Shown: in pieces, positions 1 to 7,282 of the stretch
Numbering within the stretch: the stretch's first letter is position 1
Layout of the letters: each line of letters opens with the position of its first letter
IMG/VR virus record: IMGVR_UViG_3300009159_000330
Location: 1-23,470 of that record
Source of the DNA: a virus
Direction: 5' to 3' (one strand)
DNA length: 23,470 nucleotides
Position numbers and translations under genes: made by a program
Notes under the pieces: model-generated
What the model saw: the letters and a program-made list of their open reading frames with translations, nothing else
The model's database searches: none
What the model was told of the DNA's origin: nothing

Positions 1-9
1 GATTGCCAT
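1..9 (-). CDS. Start of a further gene, cut by the window edge
   Basis: An ATG at 9 begins the codons M-A-I and runs out of the window at base 1. It lies just after the TAA stop of the preceding gene (13-11), with the same tight spacing seen throughout this operon. Only three codons are visible, so nothing can be said about the product except that the operon continues leftwards. Confidence 0.4.
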
Positions 10-10
10 G

Positions 11-277
11 TTATATCCCCAATGCTTGTTTAAGTTTTGCCAACTCGGTTGGGCTTTCCAAAATCATATCGGTCAATGACTTGGGTGCTGGCATATCAAT
101 AACTGCGGGTGGGTTTGGGTCTGTAAATTGACCATTTGCATATACCCATCCAATGCTCACCCTATCTGCTTGAATAGCCACATGACCCGCTTCAAAACCG
201 GGAGGGGGAGTTGTAGGTTGTTCTGCATACTCAATGACATTAACAACCACACCATCTTTAACGATTGCGTATTTCAT
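11..277 (-). CDS. Small tail-fibre-associated protein, 88 aa
   Basis: The protein opens with MKYAIVKDGVVVNVIEY, a hydrophobic beta-strand-like start, followed by a proline run (TPPPGFE) and a GWVYANGQFTDP segment. From memory, such short proteins are common directly after phage tail fibre genes, sometimes as assembly or capping factors; I cannot name a family. Its ATG (277-275) overlaps the TGA of the polyglycine protein gene as ATGA, so translation is probably coupled. No signal peptide or membrane segment is seen. The function is inferred only from position in the fibre module. Confidence 0.75.
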   Translation of the reverse strand: MKYAIVKDGVVVNVIEYAEQPTTPPPGFEAGHVAIQADRVSIGWVYANGQFTDPNPPAVIDMPAPKSLTDMILESPTELAKLKQALGI

Positions 278-1047
278 ACATAGTACTCCTCAATAATAAT
301 TACACCCGAACCACCAGCGCCGCCATTAGTATCGCCGCCAGCACCAGCCGCACCGCCAGCGCCAACGGCATAGGAATAAGTTGCTGATGGGGAGGCAATC
401 AGTTTTTCTACATATCCACCAGCACCGCCTCCGCCCCCTGCAACACGGGTTGCCCCGTTTCCACCACCGCCACTACCGCCACCACCTGAGTTAGTTGCAC
501 CAGCAAGCCCAGCTGCACCGTAACCACCAGCCGCACCACCACCAAAAGCGCTACTACCTCCAACACCACCGGGGGTCTGGTAAAGCACACCAGCAAAAGC
601 GCCAGCTCCGCCGCCACCAACAATGCTTAAATCACCGTTACTAGCAGTACCGCCGGGCGCTGTTCCAGTAGTACCGCCAACTTTTCCTCCAGAACCGCCA
701 TTGCCCGTTAATGTTCCAAATGTGGTATTTCCACCGCCAGTACCATCTGCCCCATTTTGGTTTCCACCACCACCACCGCCACCACCAACGGCTCTAACCC
801 AAATAGCTTTTACATTTGCAGGGGTTGTGTAAGTACCAGAACCAGAATAAATAACACCAACTGTGTGTGGAATGGCTGTTAAGCCCGTGCCGCCTGAAGC
901 GACTGGAAGAGCATTGGTCAACGTAACAACCTGACTGGCACTTATAGATACCGCCGTTGTCCCCGCAGTTTGAAGCGCCAACACGCCGCTGGTGTCAGCA
1001 GTGTTTACTAAGCCTGCACTGGTGCTGGCATTGATTGTTACAGCCAT
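274..1047 (-). CDS. Polyglycine-rich tail fibre tip or adhesin, 257 aa
   Basis: The N-terminal third (about residues 1-80) is a Ser/Thr/Val beta-type fibre sequence containing ASGGTGLTAIP, a motif common in phage fibres. From about residue 88 onward the protein is dominated by glycine blocks: an unbroken run of eight glycines near residue 90, then GGGNTTFG, GNGGSGG, GGGGAGAFAG, GGGGSGGGGNG and GGGGGAGGY. It closes with a short hydrophobic strand (SGVIIIEEYYV). Glycine-rich blocks separated by short variable loops are the hallmark of polyglycine-II adhesins such as T-even Gp38, where the loops contact the receptor. That parallel is by composition only. It follows a 70-aa gene with a three-base gap and overlaps the next gene by ATGA. 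It is probably the host-recognition tip. Confidence 0.8.
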   Translation of the reverse strand: MAVTINASTSAGLVNTADTSGVLALQTAGTTAVSISASQVVTLTNALPVASGGTGLTAIPHTVGVIYSGSGTYTTPANVKAIWVRAVGGGGGGGGNQNGADGTGGGNTTFGTLTGNGGSGGKVGGTTGTAPGGTASNGDLSIVGGGGAGAFAGVLYQTPGGVGGSSAFGGGAAGGYGAAGLAGATNSGGGGSGGGGNGATRVAGGGGGAGGYVEKLIASPSATYSYAVGAGGAAGAGGDTNGGAGGSGVIIIEEYYV

Positions 1048-1049
1048 GG

Positions 1050-1262
1050 TTATGCTCCTGCCGCCTGTTGTAGCGGAGTTAAATTCTCAGTTGTCCAAAA
1101 GTCCTTGGCAAGCATAATCTTCAAATGCTCTTTGTTGCGTGACACGCAATCTGCCCAATCAACATCAGTCATCATCTCAGGCTTTGTACCGTTGATGAGG
1201 TTTACGCTGTCCATAGCGGCAGAGTAGTGCTTGGCAATTTGTTCTGCTGTGATTTCGTTCAT
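1050..1262 (-). CDS. Small fibre-module protein, 70 aa
   Basis: The start is the ATG at 1262, which overlaps the TGA of the S74 fibre gene as ATGA. A longer upstream reading in this frame would lie inside the fibre gene and is Arg/Gln-rich, so it is rejected. The product MNEITAEQIAKHYSAAMDSV is mixed helical, with an acidic middle (TDVDWADCVSRNKEHL) and a C-terminal FWTTENLTPLQQA segment. No catalytic motif or membrane segment is visible. Similar short proteins accompany tail fibres in environmental phages, but I do not recognise a named family. It may be a fibre chaperone or attachment factor; that is positional inference only. Confidence 0.75.
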   Translation of the reverse strand: MNEITAEQIAKHYSAAMDSVNLINGTKPEMMTDVDWADCVSRNKEHLKIMLAKDFWTTENLTPLQQAAGA

Positions 1263-2686
1263 GTTGATGCTCCTTTGAGTGCGTCTATTTCGGCTTTGAG
1301 TTCTTTGATTGCGTTGACCAGATACCAAATCAGGTTGTCTGTATCTACTGACATGACTCCCGTGCTTTCTGTTTTTACGCAATCAGGCAGTACTGTTTGA
1401 AGTTCTTGGGCTATTACGCCAAGCTGTACGCCTTGCTTGTCAATGACGGCATGGGCTGGCAACTCAGTTACCTCCTCTGCAATGCGGTACTCAAAGTTGC
1501 GTACACGGATGCCTGTGATTTTGCTTAAACCATCTGTGTTGTCAACAATGTTCTTTTTAAGACGCTGGTCAGATGTTGTGGCAAATGTAGTTGTATTTGC
1601 ACCGTTGTATGTGCCGCCACCGTTAGCATTGATGTATGCGGTATTTGTACCCTTGCCAGTAGAGTTTGCTCCAATATTGATACAGTAATTATTTCCAGAT
1701 GCGGCTAATTGTGCGCTACGTCCAACAAGTATGTTGTTAGCTCCTGTTGTTGTAGATGCCCCAGTATAGTATCCAACCATTACATTTGAATCACCAGTGG
1801 ATTGGTATCCAGACTGCATACCTAAATAAGTATTTTCTTGACCAGTTGCATTACTAAATCCAGCTTGGTAACCTACTGCTGTATTCCAATTAGCCGTGGT
1901 GTTGGATGATAAAGCATCATGCCCACAAGCGGTGTTGTAACTTCCAGTTGTGTTTAATGACAACGAGTTTCTACCAACAGATACTTGTTGTTGGCCTGTT
2001 GTGTTGTTTGCTAGTGCTTGCAATCCAAATGCTGAGTTATAAGAGCCTGTCGTATTTAAACCCAAAGCACTTTGCCCAACGCCTGTGTTGTTTGTTCCAG
2101 TTGTATTAGCGTATAAAGATTGATAACCTACAGCAGTGTTGCTAGATGCTGTGGTGTTGGCTTGGAGCGCCTCACGACCTACTGCTACGTTTGAGCCGCC
2201 AGTTGTATTTGCGCCTAGCGTGTTGTATCCACCTACTGCGGTGTTGTTTGTGCCAGTAGTATTTAACGCCAAAGCGTTTACACCAATAGCACAAAGCGTA
2301 CTAAATCCAGTAGTTGCGGCAGAGGCGGCGTTATAACCAACAGCAGTAACGTAGCCCTCAGTTGCTGTTTTACCTGCAAAGTATCCTACTGTCGTAGTAA
2401 ATCCATTTGTAACCAAAGAAGAACTTGCTTGATAGCCTATTGCTGTGTTGCCACTAGCTGTTGTGTTGCTTTGAAGTGCTTGATAGCCAACGGCTAAATT
2501 ATTAGCACCGCTAGTATTTGCATTCAGCGCACTTGTACCAAACGCAGTGTTAGTGGCAACAGAACCGCCTCCAGTACCCATATTCATGCTGGTGGTTGGC
2601 AATGTAACCACCGTGCTACCAGCAACCGCTGGAGCCTGTAGCGTGACGGAGCCGCTTGTATCGCCGTTAATTACTATGCTTGACAT
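1259..2686 (-). CDS. Tail fibre with YadA-like repeats and S74 chaperone
   Basis: A 475-aa receptor-binding fibre. The N-terminal 35 residues are Ser/Thr/Val rich. Residues about 45-340 are a chain of roughly 16-residue repeats of the form NTAVGYQSLYANTTG, resembling the head repeats of trimeric autotransporter adhesins (YadA/Hep_Hag type), which form left-handed trimeric beta-rolls. The last 104 residues are an S74 intramolecular chaperone, starting at SDQRLKKNI, with the Ser372-Lys377 pair matching the Ser-Lys dyad of the endosialidase family, followed by GVIAQELQTVLPDCV and a C-terminal helix (NAIKELKAEIDALKG). The family trimerises the fibre, then cleaves itself just before the Ser. A Shine-Dalgarno site (AAGGAAGAGAT) precedes the ATG. 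Confidence 0.92.
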   Translation of the reverse strand: MSSIVINGDTSGSVTLQAPAVAGSTVVTLPTTSMNMGTGGGSVATNTAFGTSALNANTSGANNLAVGYQALQSNTTASGNTAIGYQASSSLVTNGFTTTVGYFAGKTATEGYVTAVGYNAASAATTGFSTLCAIGVNALALNTTGTNNTAVGGYNTLGANTTGGSNVAVGREALQANTTASSNTAVGYQSLYANTTGTNNTGVGQSALGLNTTGSYNSAFGLQALANNTTGQQQVSVGRNSLSLNTTGSYNTACGHDALSSNTTANWNTAVGYQAGFSNATGQENTYLGMQSGYQSTGDSNVMVGYYTGASTTTGANNILVGRSAQLAASGNNYCINIGANSTGKGTNTAYINANGGGTYNGANTTTFATTSDQRLKKNIVDNTDGLSKITGIRVRNFEYRIAEEVTELPAHAVIDKQGVQLGVIAQELQTVLPDCVKTESTGVMSVDTDNLIWYLVNAIKELKAEIDALKGAST

Positions 2687-2695
2687 ATCTCTTCC

Positions 2696-3676
2696 TTATT
2701 GAACTACCCAGCGTGAGCCAGATGTAACTGTGACAACCACACCGCCACTCAAGGTAATCGGGCCTGCTGACATTGCCGAGTACCCTGATGCAATTGTGTA
2801 GCTTGTTCCTACTGTTTGGCTGTTCACCACAATACCATTCAATGCAACGGGTACTGATGCCTGAAACTCGCCTGTGCTTGGCTTGTACAACAGCTTGGCG
2901 TTACCTGTGTATAAAGTAGACGCAGTGCCTGATGTAGCCGCCGCAAACAAGGGATAGACATTGGTCGCTGTGCTTGTGTCGTTGCTCAGTGCCGCACCGC
3001 CCACAGAAGCCCATGCAGTGCCGTTGTAGCCTTCAAACTCAGTCGTTGTGGTATTGAAGCGCAACATACCGCTTGCTGGGGTAGGACGTTGACCAGTCGT
3101 TCCCTTGCTGATACTCAATGCACCAGTTGAGGAGAATGTTGAGTCAGCACTTGCCGTCAATGCACCTGTTACCGCAAGCGTTGTGCCATTCCAAGTAAGG
3201 TTGGCGGAGCCGCCCAAAACACCTGAGTTATTGAATTGAACCTGAGTGTTTGATCCAGCGGCATTTCCAACCGTTGAACTAACCTTAATAAAGTCAACAC
3301 CGTTCCAAACACAAACAGCAGATTCACCCGCAATGATCGTGACTCCAGTTGTTGGCCCAACGCCCACCAACTTAATAGACTGAGTGCTTCCCGTTTTGTT
3401 GATGACCACATAGGTCTTGGATTGAGCTGGCGCTGTAATAGTCCTTGTAACTGTCCCGCTTGCTGTCCACAAAAGAACTGCTTGCCGTGCTGTGTTTGCC
3501 GCTCCAGTGGTCGTTGTCAGGGTTACGTCTGCATCAGAACTCAGCGTAGTAGTGCCAGCAATTGCCGTATCCAAAAGGGCGGTAATTGAATTATTAACTA
3601 CATCGCCCCACGTTCCAGTTAGCTCTCCAGTGACGGGTAGCGCCAAACCCAAGAGTGATGAATATGCTGTTGCCAT
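2696..3676 (-). CDS. Tail fibre or tail spike-like structural protein, 326 aa
   Basis: The N-terminal section AYSSLLGLALPVTGELTG followed by TWGDVVNNSITALLD is typical of phage fibre proteins that attach to the tail. It is followed by Thr/Ser/Val-rich beta segments. A middle motif, GTTGQRPTPASGMLRFNT then EFEGYNGTAWASVGG, is a common phage fibre module (about residues 195-228). The C-terminus is a beta-rich stretch ending SGSRWVVQ. No enzymatic motif is evident. It lies between the repeat protein gene and the S74 fibre gene with gaps of nine bases or fewer, so it probably forms the shaft or connector for the distal fibres. Its role as a fibre is confident; its place in the fibre is inferred. 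Confidence 0.85.
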   Translation of the reverse strand: MATAYSSLLGLALPVTGELTGTWGDVVNNSITALLDTAIAGTTTLSSDADVTLTTTTGAANTARQAVLLWTASGTVTRTITAPAQSKTYVVINKTGSTQSIKLVGVGPTTGVTIIAGESAVCVWNGVDFIKVSSTVGNAAGSNTQVQFNNSGVLGGSANLTWNGTTLAVTGALTASADSTFSSTGALSISKGTTGQRPTPASGMLRFNTTTTEFEGYNGTAWASVGGAALSNDTSTATNVYPLFAAATSGTASTLYTGNAKLLYKPSTGEFQASVPVALNGIVVNSQTVGTSYTIASGYSAMSAGPITLSGGVVVTVTSGSRWVVQ

Positions 3677-3684
3677 GATTTACC

Positions 3685-4512
3685 TCAAGTTGCTACTTCT
3701 TCCCAAATTGGGGTCTGTGTGTTTGAAACATCTGCCCAACTAGGTGTCTGCGGGTTATTGATATTTTGCCAGTTTGCGGTCTGATTGTCATCTATGATCT
3801 TCCAATAAACAGCAACCACAGATCCTACCGCTCCTGATGCCTGATTCCCTGTTAAAGCAAATGTTCTTGCTCCTTTTCCAACCGTTCCCACAACAGCACT
3901 TGACTGATTTCCAGTTATGGCAACAGTCACCTCAAAGGAAACCGAGCCAACTGCGCCATCAGCCTGATTGCTTGGAAGCGGGACAATTACTCCGCCCGGA
4001 TAGCCATACGCCTCGTCCCCAGTCAATCCAATCGCTGTGCTGGAAACAGCAGTGCCAACTGCACCCGCCGCCTCATCACCAGTCAACGCAACTTCTTTGC
4101 CGTGGATCACCGTCCCTACAAAACCAGAAGCTTCTACTCCCGTCAAGGCCAGTGATGTGGCTCCACGAGAAACCGTGCCTACACCGCCGCTTGCCACATC
4201 CCCAGTCAGCGCAACATCTTTGCTGTGGACAACAGTGCCAACAGAACCAGATGCAGAAACCCCAGACAAGGCGACTACAAGAGAGCCTCCTACATTGCCT
4301 ACGTTTCCATAAGCAATATTTCCGTCTTCTGTTGGGTTGTTTGTCTCAGCAACATCCCCAACATTCCCAGAAGCCAATACCCCACTTAGTGCAATAGTCC
4401 GATCAGACGAGACTGATCCAACAGAGCCAGCCGCCTCATTCCCTGTTGGATATACCGTCCCTCCACCCCAAGGGCCGCTACTCCATGTACCGTCACCCCA
4501 GCCGAGAGACAT
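3685..4512 (-). CDS. Repeat structural protein with 11 ALTG-ASG-VGTV units
   Basis: A 275-aa protein. The N-terminus GWGDGTWSSGPWGGG is Trp/Gly rich. It is followed by 11 imperfect units of about 14 conserved residues on the pattern ALTGxxASGxVGTV, spaced by 2 to 11 variable residues. The middle units are nearly identical and the outer ones diverge (for example GLTGDEAYGYPGGV). The C-terminal 40 residues contain three copies of a short Trp motif: DNQTANWQ, NPQTPSWA and NTQTPIWE. The regular spacing suggests a beta-helix or beta-solenoid. I recognise the pattern as frequent in environmental phage genomes but know no function. It lies among fibre genes, so a virion structural role is likely. 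Confidence 0.8.
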   Translation of the reverse strand: MSLGWGDGTWSSGPWGGGTVYPTGNEAAGSVGSVSSDRTIALSGVLASGNVGDVAETNNPTEDGNIAYGNVGNVGGSLVVALSGVSASGSVGTVVHSKDVALTGDVASGGVGTVSRGATSLALTGVEASGFVGTVIHGKEVALTGDEAAGAVGTAVSSTAIGLTGDEAYGYPGGVIVPLPSNQADGAVGSVSFEVTVAITGNQSSAVVGTVGKGARTFALTGNQASGAVGSVVAVYWKIIDDNQTANWQNINNPQTPSWADVSNTQTPIWEEVAT

Positions 4513-4522
4513 GGACTACCTC

Positions 4523-5014
4523 TTAGGTGGTAGCCAAGCGCAACAAAGCGGTTGATGTGGTGTTTGATGGCATTGTCAAAGTGAACGTACCTGCCGTGAT
4601 GGTTTGCGAACCAAACGTATGGACACTAATAGCCTTGTTACTTTGAGTGGAGTTGTAAAGCAGAACAGTATCAAACGCTGTCGATAATGTCACTGTGGTG
4701 TAGGTAATTGAAGCTGAAGGAGTCCAATACGCCACACCAGCAGTTGCAGAACTGTTAGTGGAAGTCGGAGCCGTTGCATTAGTTACCGTTACGCCGCCAG
4801 CAGTGTAGTTAGTACCAGACACCTCTCCAGTCACCGTGTAAACAGTGGTAGCCGCATTGATGGTTGCAGATGTAAGGTACAGAGCCGCTTTAACTGTATC
4901 TGTAGTGGGCGATGTCAAACTGCCACGGGACACAATGGTTGAAGTGCCAAGCTGGTGTTGACCGAGCATAAGCTCGCTCATGAATGAAGTACACATTGAT
5001 TGGGTATTTGCCAT
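4523..5014 (-). CDS. Virion structural protein, paralogue of the 5219-5659 gene
   Basis: A 163-aa protein of Thr/Ser/Ala-rich beta character. Its middle matches the gene two positions upstream: VKAALYLTSATINAATTVY then TGEVSGTNYTAGGVTV, against FKIALYTSAATLNATTTAY then TNEVVGTGYTAGGATL in the other. The C-terminal halves also align, with DTVLLYNSTQSNKAISVHTF against GALIYNNTLAGKNAVAVLDF. The N-termini differ, so the attachment part may have diverged. The predicted all-beta fold and late position suggest a tail or decoration protein. The two copies are separated only by a 64-aa gene, indicating a tandem duplication followed by divergence. Confidence 0.8.
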   Translation of the reverse strand: MANTQSMCTSFMSELMLGQHQLGTSTIVSRGSLTSPTTDTVKAALYLTSATINAATTVYTVTGEVSGTNYTAGGVTVTNATAPTSTNSSATAGVAYWTPSASITYTTVTLSTAFDTVLLYNSTQSNKAISVHTFGSQTITAGTFTLTMPSNTTSTALLRLATT

Positions 5015-5024
5015 GATATTTCCT

Positions 5025-5219
5025 TTAGCCTAGAGGTTGTGTTTCGCCGCCAATAGGTGGCATTTTTTTCAAAGTTACATGAGCAGATCGGTGAACAAGC
5101 TCTCCATCCAGCCAATACTCAACCCATGTGGTTAATTCATTGTCATTGTCAACATTACCCTCACGCTTTTCCAGCAAAGAGTCATCCATTTCGCCCTTGG
5201 TTGTTGTAACGATTGCCAT
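5025..5219 (-). CDS. Conserved small phage protein, 64 aa
   Basis: The protein MAIVTTTKGEMDDSLLEKRE continues with a segment TTWVEYWLDGELVHRSAHVT and ends Pro/Gly rich. It looks like a small beta-sandwich or hairpin protein with an acidic N-terminal half. Its ATG shares a base with the TAA of the upstream gene (TAATG), so it is translationally coupled to the first of the two paralogous structural proteins. It sits between the two paralogues, which suggests a joint function. I recognise the sequence type from environmental phages but know no assigned role. Confidence 0.75.
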   Translation of the reverse strand: MAIVTTTKGEMDDSLLEKREGNVDNDNELTTWVEYWLDGELVHRSAHVTLKKMPPIGGETQPLG

Positions 5220-5659
5220 TATGAAATCCTTATGATTGCAGAGGTGCTTGACGCTGTTGGGAATTGAACTGTGAAAGTGCTTGCAACAGTTGTCTTATCA
5301 CTGCCAAAATCAAGAACTGCCACAGCGTTCTTACCAGCCAAAGTGTTGTTGTAGATCAATGCGCCACGAGCAGTGATCGTTGATGCCGCCCACGTTGCAT
5401 TTGAAAACGAAATGTAAGCTGTTGTGCCACTTGATGTTGGCGCTGTAGAGATTGAAAGCGTTGCACCGCCTGCGGTGTATCCAGTACCAACAACTTCATT
5501 GGTTGCGGAGTATGCAGTGGTTGTTGCATTTAGCGTTGCGGCAGATGTATACAAAGCAATCTTGAAAGTATTTGGGCCACCACTCAGCGCACTGAAGTTT
5601 TGTTGGGCGCTCAAAATATCTACTTTGAAGCTTGTTGGAATGCATTGTGTGATTGCCAT
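5219..5659 (-). CDS. Virion structural protein, paralogue of the 4523-5014 gene
   Basis: A 146-aa beta-rich protein beginning MAITQCIPTSFKVDILSAQQ. It shares with its downstream paralogue the ALY(T/L)(S)AT block, the G-T-x-YTAGG turn, an APTS turn, an (A/V)L(I/L)YN strand and a final DFGS or FGSQ segment followed by an FT(V/L)xxP strand. The composition (high Ala, Thr, Ser; few charged residues) is typical of extracellular-type phage beta proteins. Its position between the adaptor and fibre genes favours a tail or fibre-base component. No membrane or enzymatic motif is visible. The function is otherwise unknown. Confidence 0.8.
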   Translation of the reverse strand: MAITQCIPTSFKVDILSAQQNFSALSGGPNTFKIALYTSAATLNATTTAYSATNEVVGTGYTAGGATLSISTAPTSSGTTAYISFSNATWAASTITARGALIYNNTLAGKNAVAVLDFGSDKTTVASTFTVQFPTASSTSAIIRIS

Positions 5660-5670
5660 AATGTTCTTCT

Positions 5671-6357
5671 TTAATTGACAGGAATACTTATTTGACCGTT
5701 GCGGTATGCATCTCTACGATCCATTCCATCACCCAAACGCTTGAGTTGAGACAACGCCTCATCGTATCGTTTCTGGTACTGAGCAATAACATCTGGCTCA
5801 CCCTTCATAAAGGTGTAAGCCTCTAAAAGCGATCCATACAAAAGAACGGTTTCAAAGTTATCTCCAAGCCATGAATTTACTGACACCGTAATTGATGTTG
5901 GATAAGCAAAATAATGCATTTCAACAGAATAATTTGCGTCTGGCGTTGGGCCAACAATCAATGAAACGAGTAACGGGTAAGTTGAGTTTGTGCCAAATAT
6001 TGCGTAATACTCTGGCTGTGCGGTGTAAATTGGACTAGGGTAGGTTTCACGAATAAAACTTACATCCTTGTCCAGCAAAAAAGATTGAGGACTTGACGCT
6101 CCAAGAGCGGGTGTCGTGTAAACAGCCAGCGAATAAACAGCTAAAAAATCAGAAGGTAAGCTCAGGTACTTATTGCCAGAAGACAGCGTTCCACTGACAT
6201 TCTTTTTAAACTGAGGCATTTGCACCGTGTTGTAGATGCGAATTTCTGCGTTCTTAATGAATGTATTTATTTGGGTAGCCGAAGCCATGTCTTGGGAAGA
6301 CGGAAAGGAGTTCTCCGTGTATCCCTTAATGGCTGTAACCAACTCGCTGTACGTCAT
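5671..6357 (-). CDS. Head-tail adaptor-like protein, 228 aa
   Basis: The N-terminal MTYSELVTAIKGYTEN and the following INTFIKNAEIRIYNTVQMPQ form an alpha-helical region typical of podoviral adaptor proteins of the SU10/P22 gp4 type, which sit beneath the portal and connect it to the tail. A central beta region follows (GNKYLSLPSDFLAVYSLAVY). The C-terminal helix FETVLLYGSLLEAYTFMKGE then QYQKRYDEALSQLKRLGDGM is characteristic of that family. The assignment rests on remembered pattern, not on a search. The gene is in the right place, between virion interior genes and fibre genes. If correct, it supports a short-tailed virion. Confidence 0.7.
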   Translation of the reverse strand: MTYSELVTAIKGYTENSFPSSQDMASATQINTFIKNAEIRIYNTVQMPQFKKNVSGTLSSGNKYLSLPSDFLAVYSLAVYTTPALGASSPQSFLLDKDVSFIRETYPSPIYTAQPEYYAIFGTNSTYPLLVSLIVGPTPDANYSVEMHYFAYPTSITVSVNSWLGDNFETVLLYGSLLEAYTFMKGEPDVIAQYQKRYDEALSQLKRLGDGMDRRDAYRNGQISIPVN

Positions 6358-6367
6358 GGGCTATTCC

Positions 6368-6655
6368 TTACGCCATTGGCCCACGAGCCATGCGACCTTT
6401 GGTTGCCGCACCACTACCACGGACTTCAATGCCGCTGGTTTTGATGTCATCAGCATTGGGGTTGCCTAAGCTCACCCGCATTGCTGGAGTGCGAGTGGTT
6501 ACCTTGTCTGCCGACAATGTGTTGGGGTCAACCGCTTTGTTGCGTGAATTTTCAAGCTGATTAATGGTCATGCTTTTTCCCTTCATGGTATGAGGAGGCG
6601 CATACACAGAGGCATCGCCCACTTCCTTACCCATCATTTTTTTGCTGTATCCCAT
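6368..6655 (-). CDS. Small basic protein with RGSGAATKG C-terminal motif
   Basis: The start is the ATG at 6655, preceded by GGAGG at ideal spacing; an in-frame GTG at 6667 lacks this support. The 95-aa product begins MGYSKKMMGKEVGDASVY and contains a segment KSMTINQLENSRNKAVDPNT. It ends GIEVRGSGAATKGRMARGPM-A. The C-terminal RGSGAATKG resembles the RGDGCAVRGKTKG tag of the genes at 8.9-12.0 kb, with Ala replacing Cys, so it may be a divergent member of that tag family. I have the impression that this ending recurs in environmental phage proteins, but I know no function. The gene follows the 62-aa gene with one intervening base. Confidence 0.75.
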   Translation of the reverse strand: MGYSKKMMGKEVGDASVYAPPHTMKGKSMTINQLENSRNKAVDPNTLSADKVTTRTPAMRVSLGNPNADDIKTSGIEVRGSGAATKGRMARGPMA

Positions 6656-6656
6656 A

Positions 6657-6845
6657 TCAGCCTCCACGACCAGAGCGTTTCTGGTTCATTGCACGAGCCA
6701 TATTGCGACCCATAGCCTTCATGGCTACGCCAGTAACGCCGTGCTTGGCTTTACCGCCCACCATTGAAGGAACCTTTGGGCCGTCAATCCCAATTTGTTT
6801 ACCGACTGTTTTGCCTTTTTTGGCAACGCCATCAAATCCTGCCAT
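6657..6845 (-). CDS. Very basic Gly/Lys-rich small protein, 62 aa
   Basis: MAGFDGVAKKGKTVGKQIGI is followed by a segment with KVPSMVGGKAKHGVTG and an Arg/Met-rich end (MGRNMARAMNQKRSGRGG). Positive residues greatly outnumber acidic ones, so it could bind nucleic acid. No cysteine, membrane segment or known domain is visible. The last codons (CGT GGA GGC TGA) supply the GGAGG ribosome binding site for the next gene. The function is unknown; it belongs by composition to the run of small basic proteins that occupies 6.4-12.0 kb. Confidence 0.7.
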   Translation of the reverse strand: MAGFDGVAKKGKTVGKQIGIDGPKVPSMVGGKAKHGVTGVAMKAMGRNMARAMNQKRSGRGG

Positions 6846-6856
6846 GATGTTTCTCC

Positions 6857-7282
6857 TTATACCTGTACTGTAACGCTGTTTAAACTAACTGTGGCAATCA
6901 AATCGTTGGGAGTTAACCCAGCATCATCTGCCCTAGCTCCCCCAACGGGATTCCATCCCCATTGAAATACCCTGCTACCGCCATCAGGCCCGCCGCTTGC
7001 AAGTTGCTCCGTGCCGTTGCCGGGGATGACTTGTAGGCCGTTTAAACCTGACGAGTAGTAGCTCAAGTCTGGCCTTGGGTTGCGAACACCCTGCGGATCG
7101 TTCACTGGGTACATACCTAATTGCAGTTGAGGCTGGTCTGGCTCCCAGCATTCTGGACAAACCAAGATGTTGGCAATTTTGGTCTTGATCGTCAGCTTCT
7201 TCAACTGCTTCAGCATATACCGCTGACCACAGCGATCACACTCCGCAATGGAATACTTGCCAGAGGCAAACTGATTAGGCAT
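6857..7282 (-). CDS. Zinc-ribbon virion-region protein, 141 aa
   Basis: The start is the ATG at 7282, which overlaps the end of the upstream connector gene (TAT GCC TAA) and has AAGGA upstream; the longer frame start is less likely. Four cysteines in two CxxC pairs (Cys15-Cys18 in ECDRCG, Cys42-Cys45 in CPECW) form a zinc-ribbon knuckle, separated by a basic LKQLKKLTIKTK strand. A Pro-rich linker follows (EPDQPQLQLGMYPVNDPQ), then a Gly/Asn-rich tail. This arrangement is recurrent in environmental phages as I recall them, without known function. Zinc ribbons usually stabilise a fold or bind nucleic acid or protein. The neighbours suggest a minor virion or head-completion role. Confidence 0.75.
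   Translation of the reverse strand: MPNQFASGKYSIAECDRCGQRYMLKQLKKLTIKTKIANILVCPECWEPDQPQLQLGMYPVNDPQGVRNPRPDLSYYSSGLNGLQVIPGNGTEQLASGGPDGGSRVFQWGWNPVGGARADDAGLTPNDLIATVSLNSVTVQV

Noticed and set aside
623-832. A proline-run protein on the plus strand
   Set aside because: It is the reverse complement of the glycine codons of the polyglycine adhesin gene.
3837-4397. A 186-codon plus-strand frame with Gln/Pro/Leu repeats
   Set aside because: It is antisense to the 11-repeat protein; its apparent repeats mirror those of the real gene.
6878-7047. GTTTAAAC copies as restriction-site scars of a cloning vector
   Set aside because: The octamer is the PmeI site, but copies lie inside intact conserved phage genes in two frames and without vector sequence, so artificial origin is not supported.
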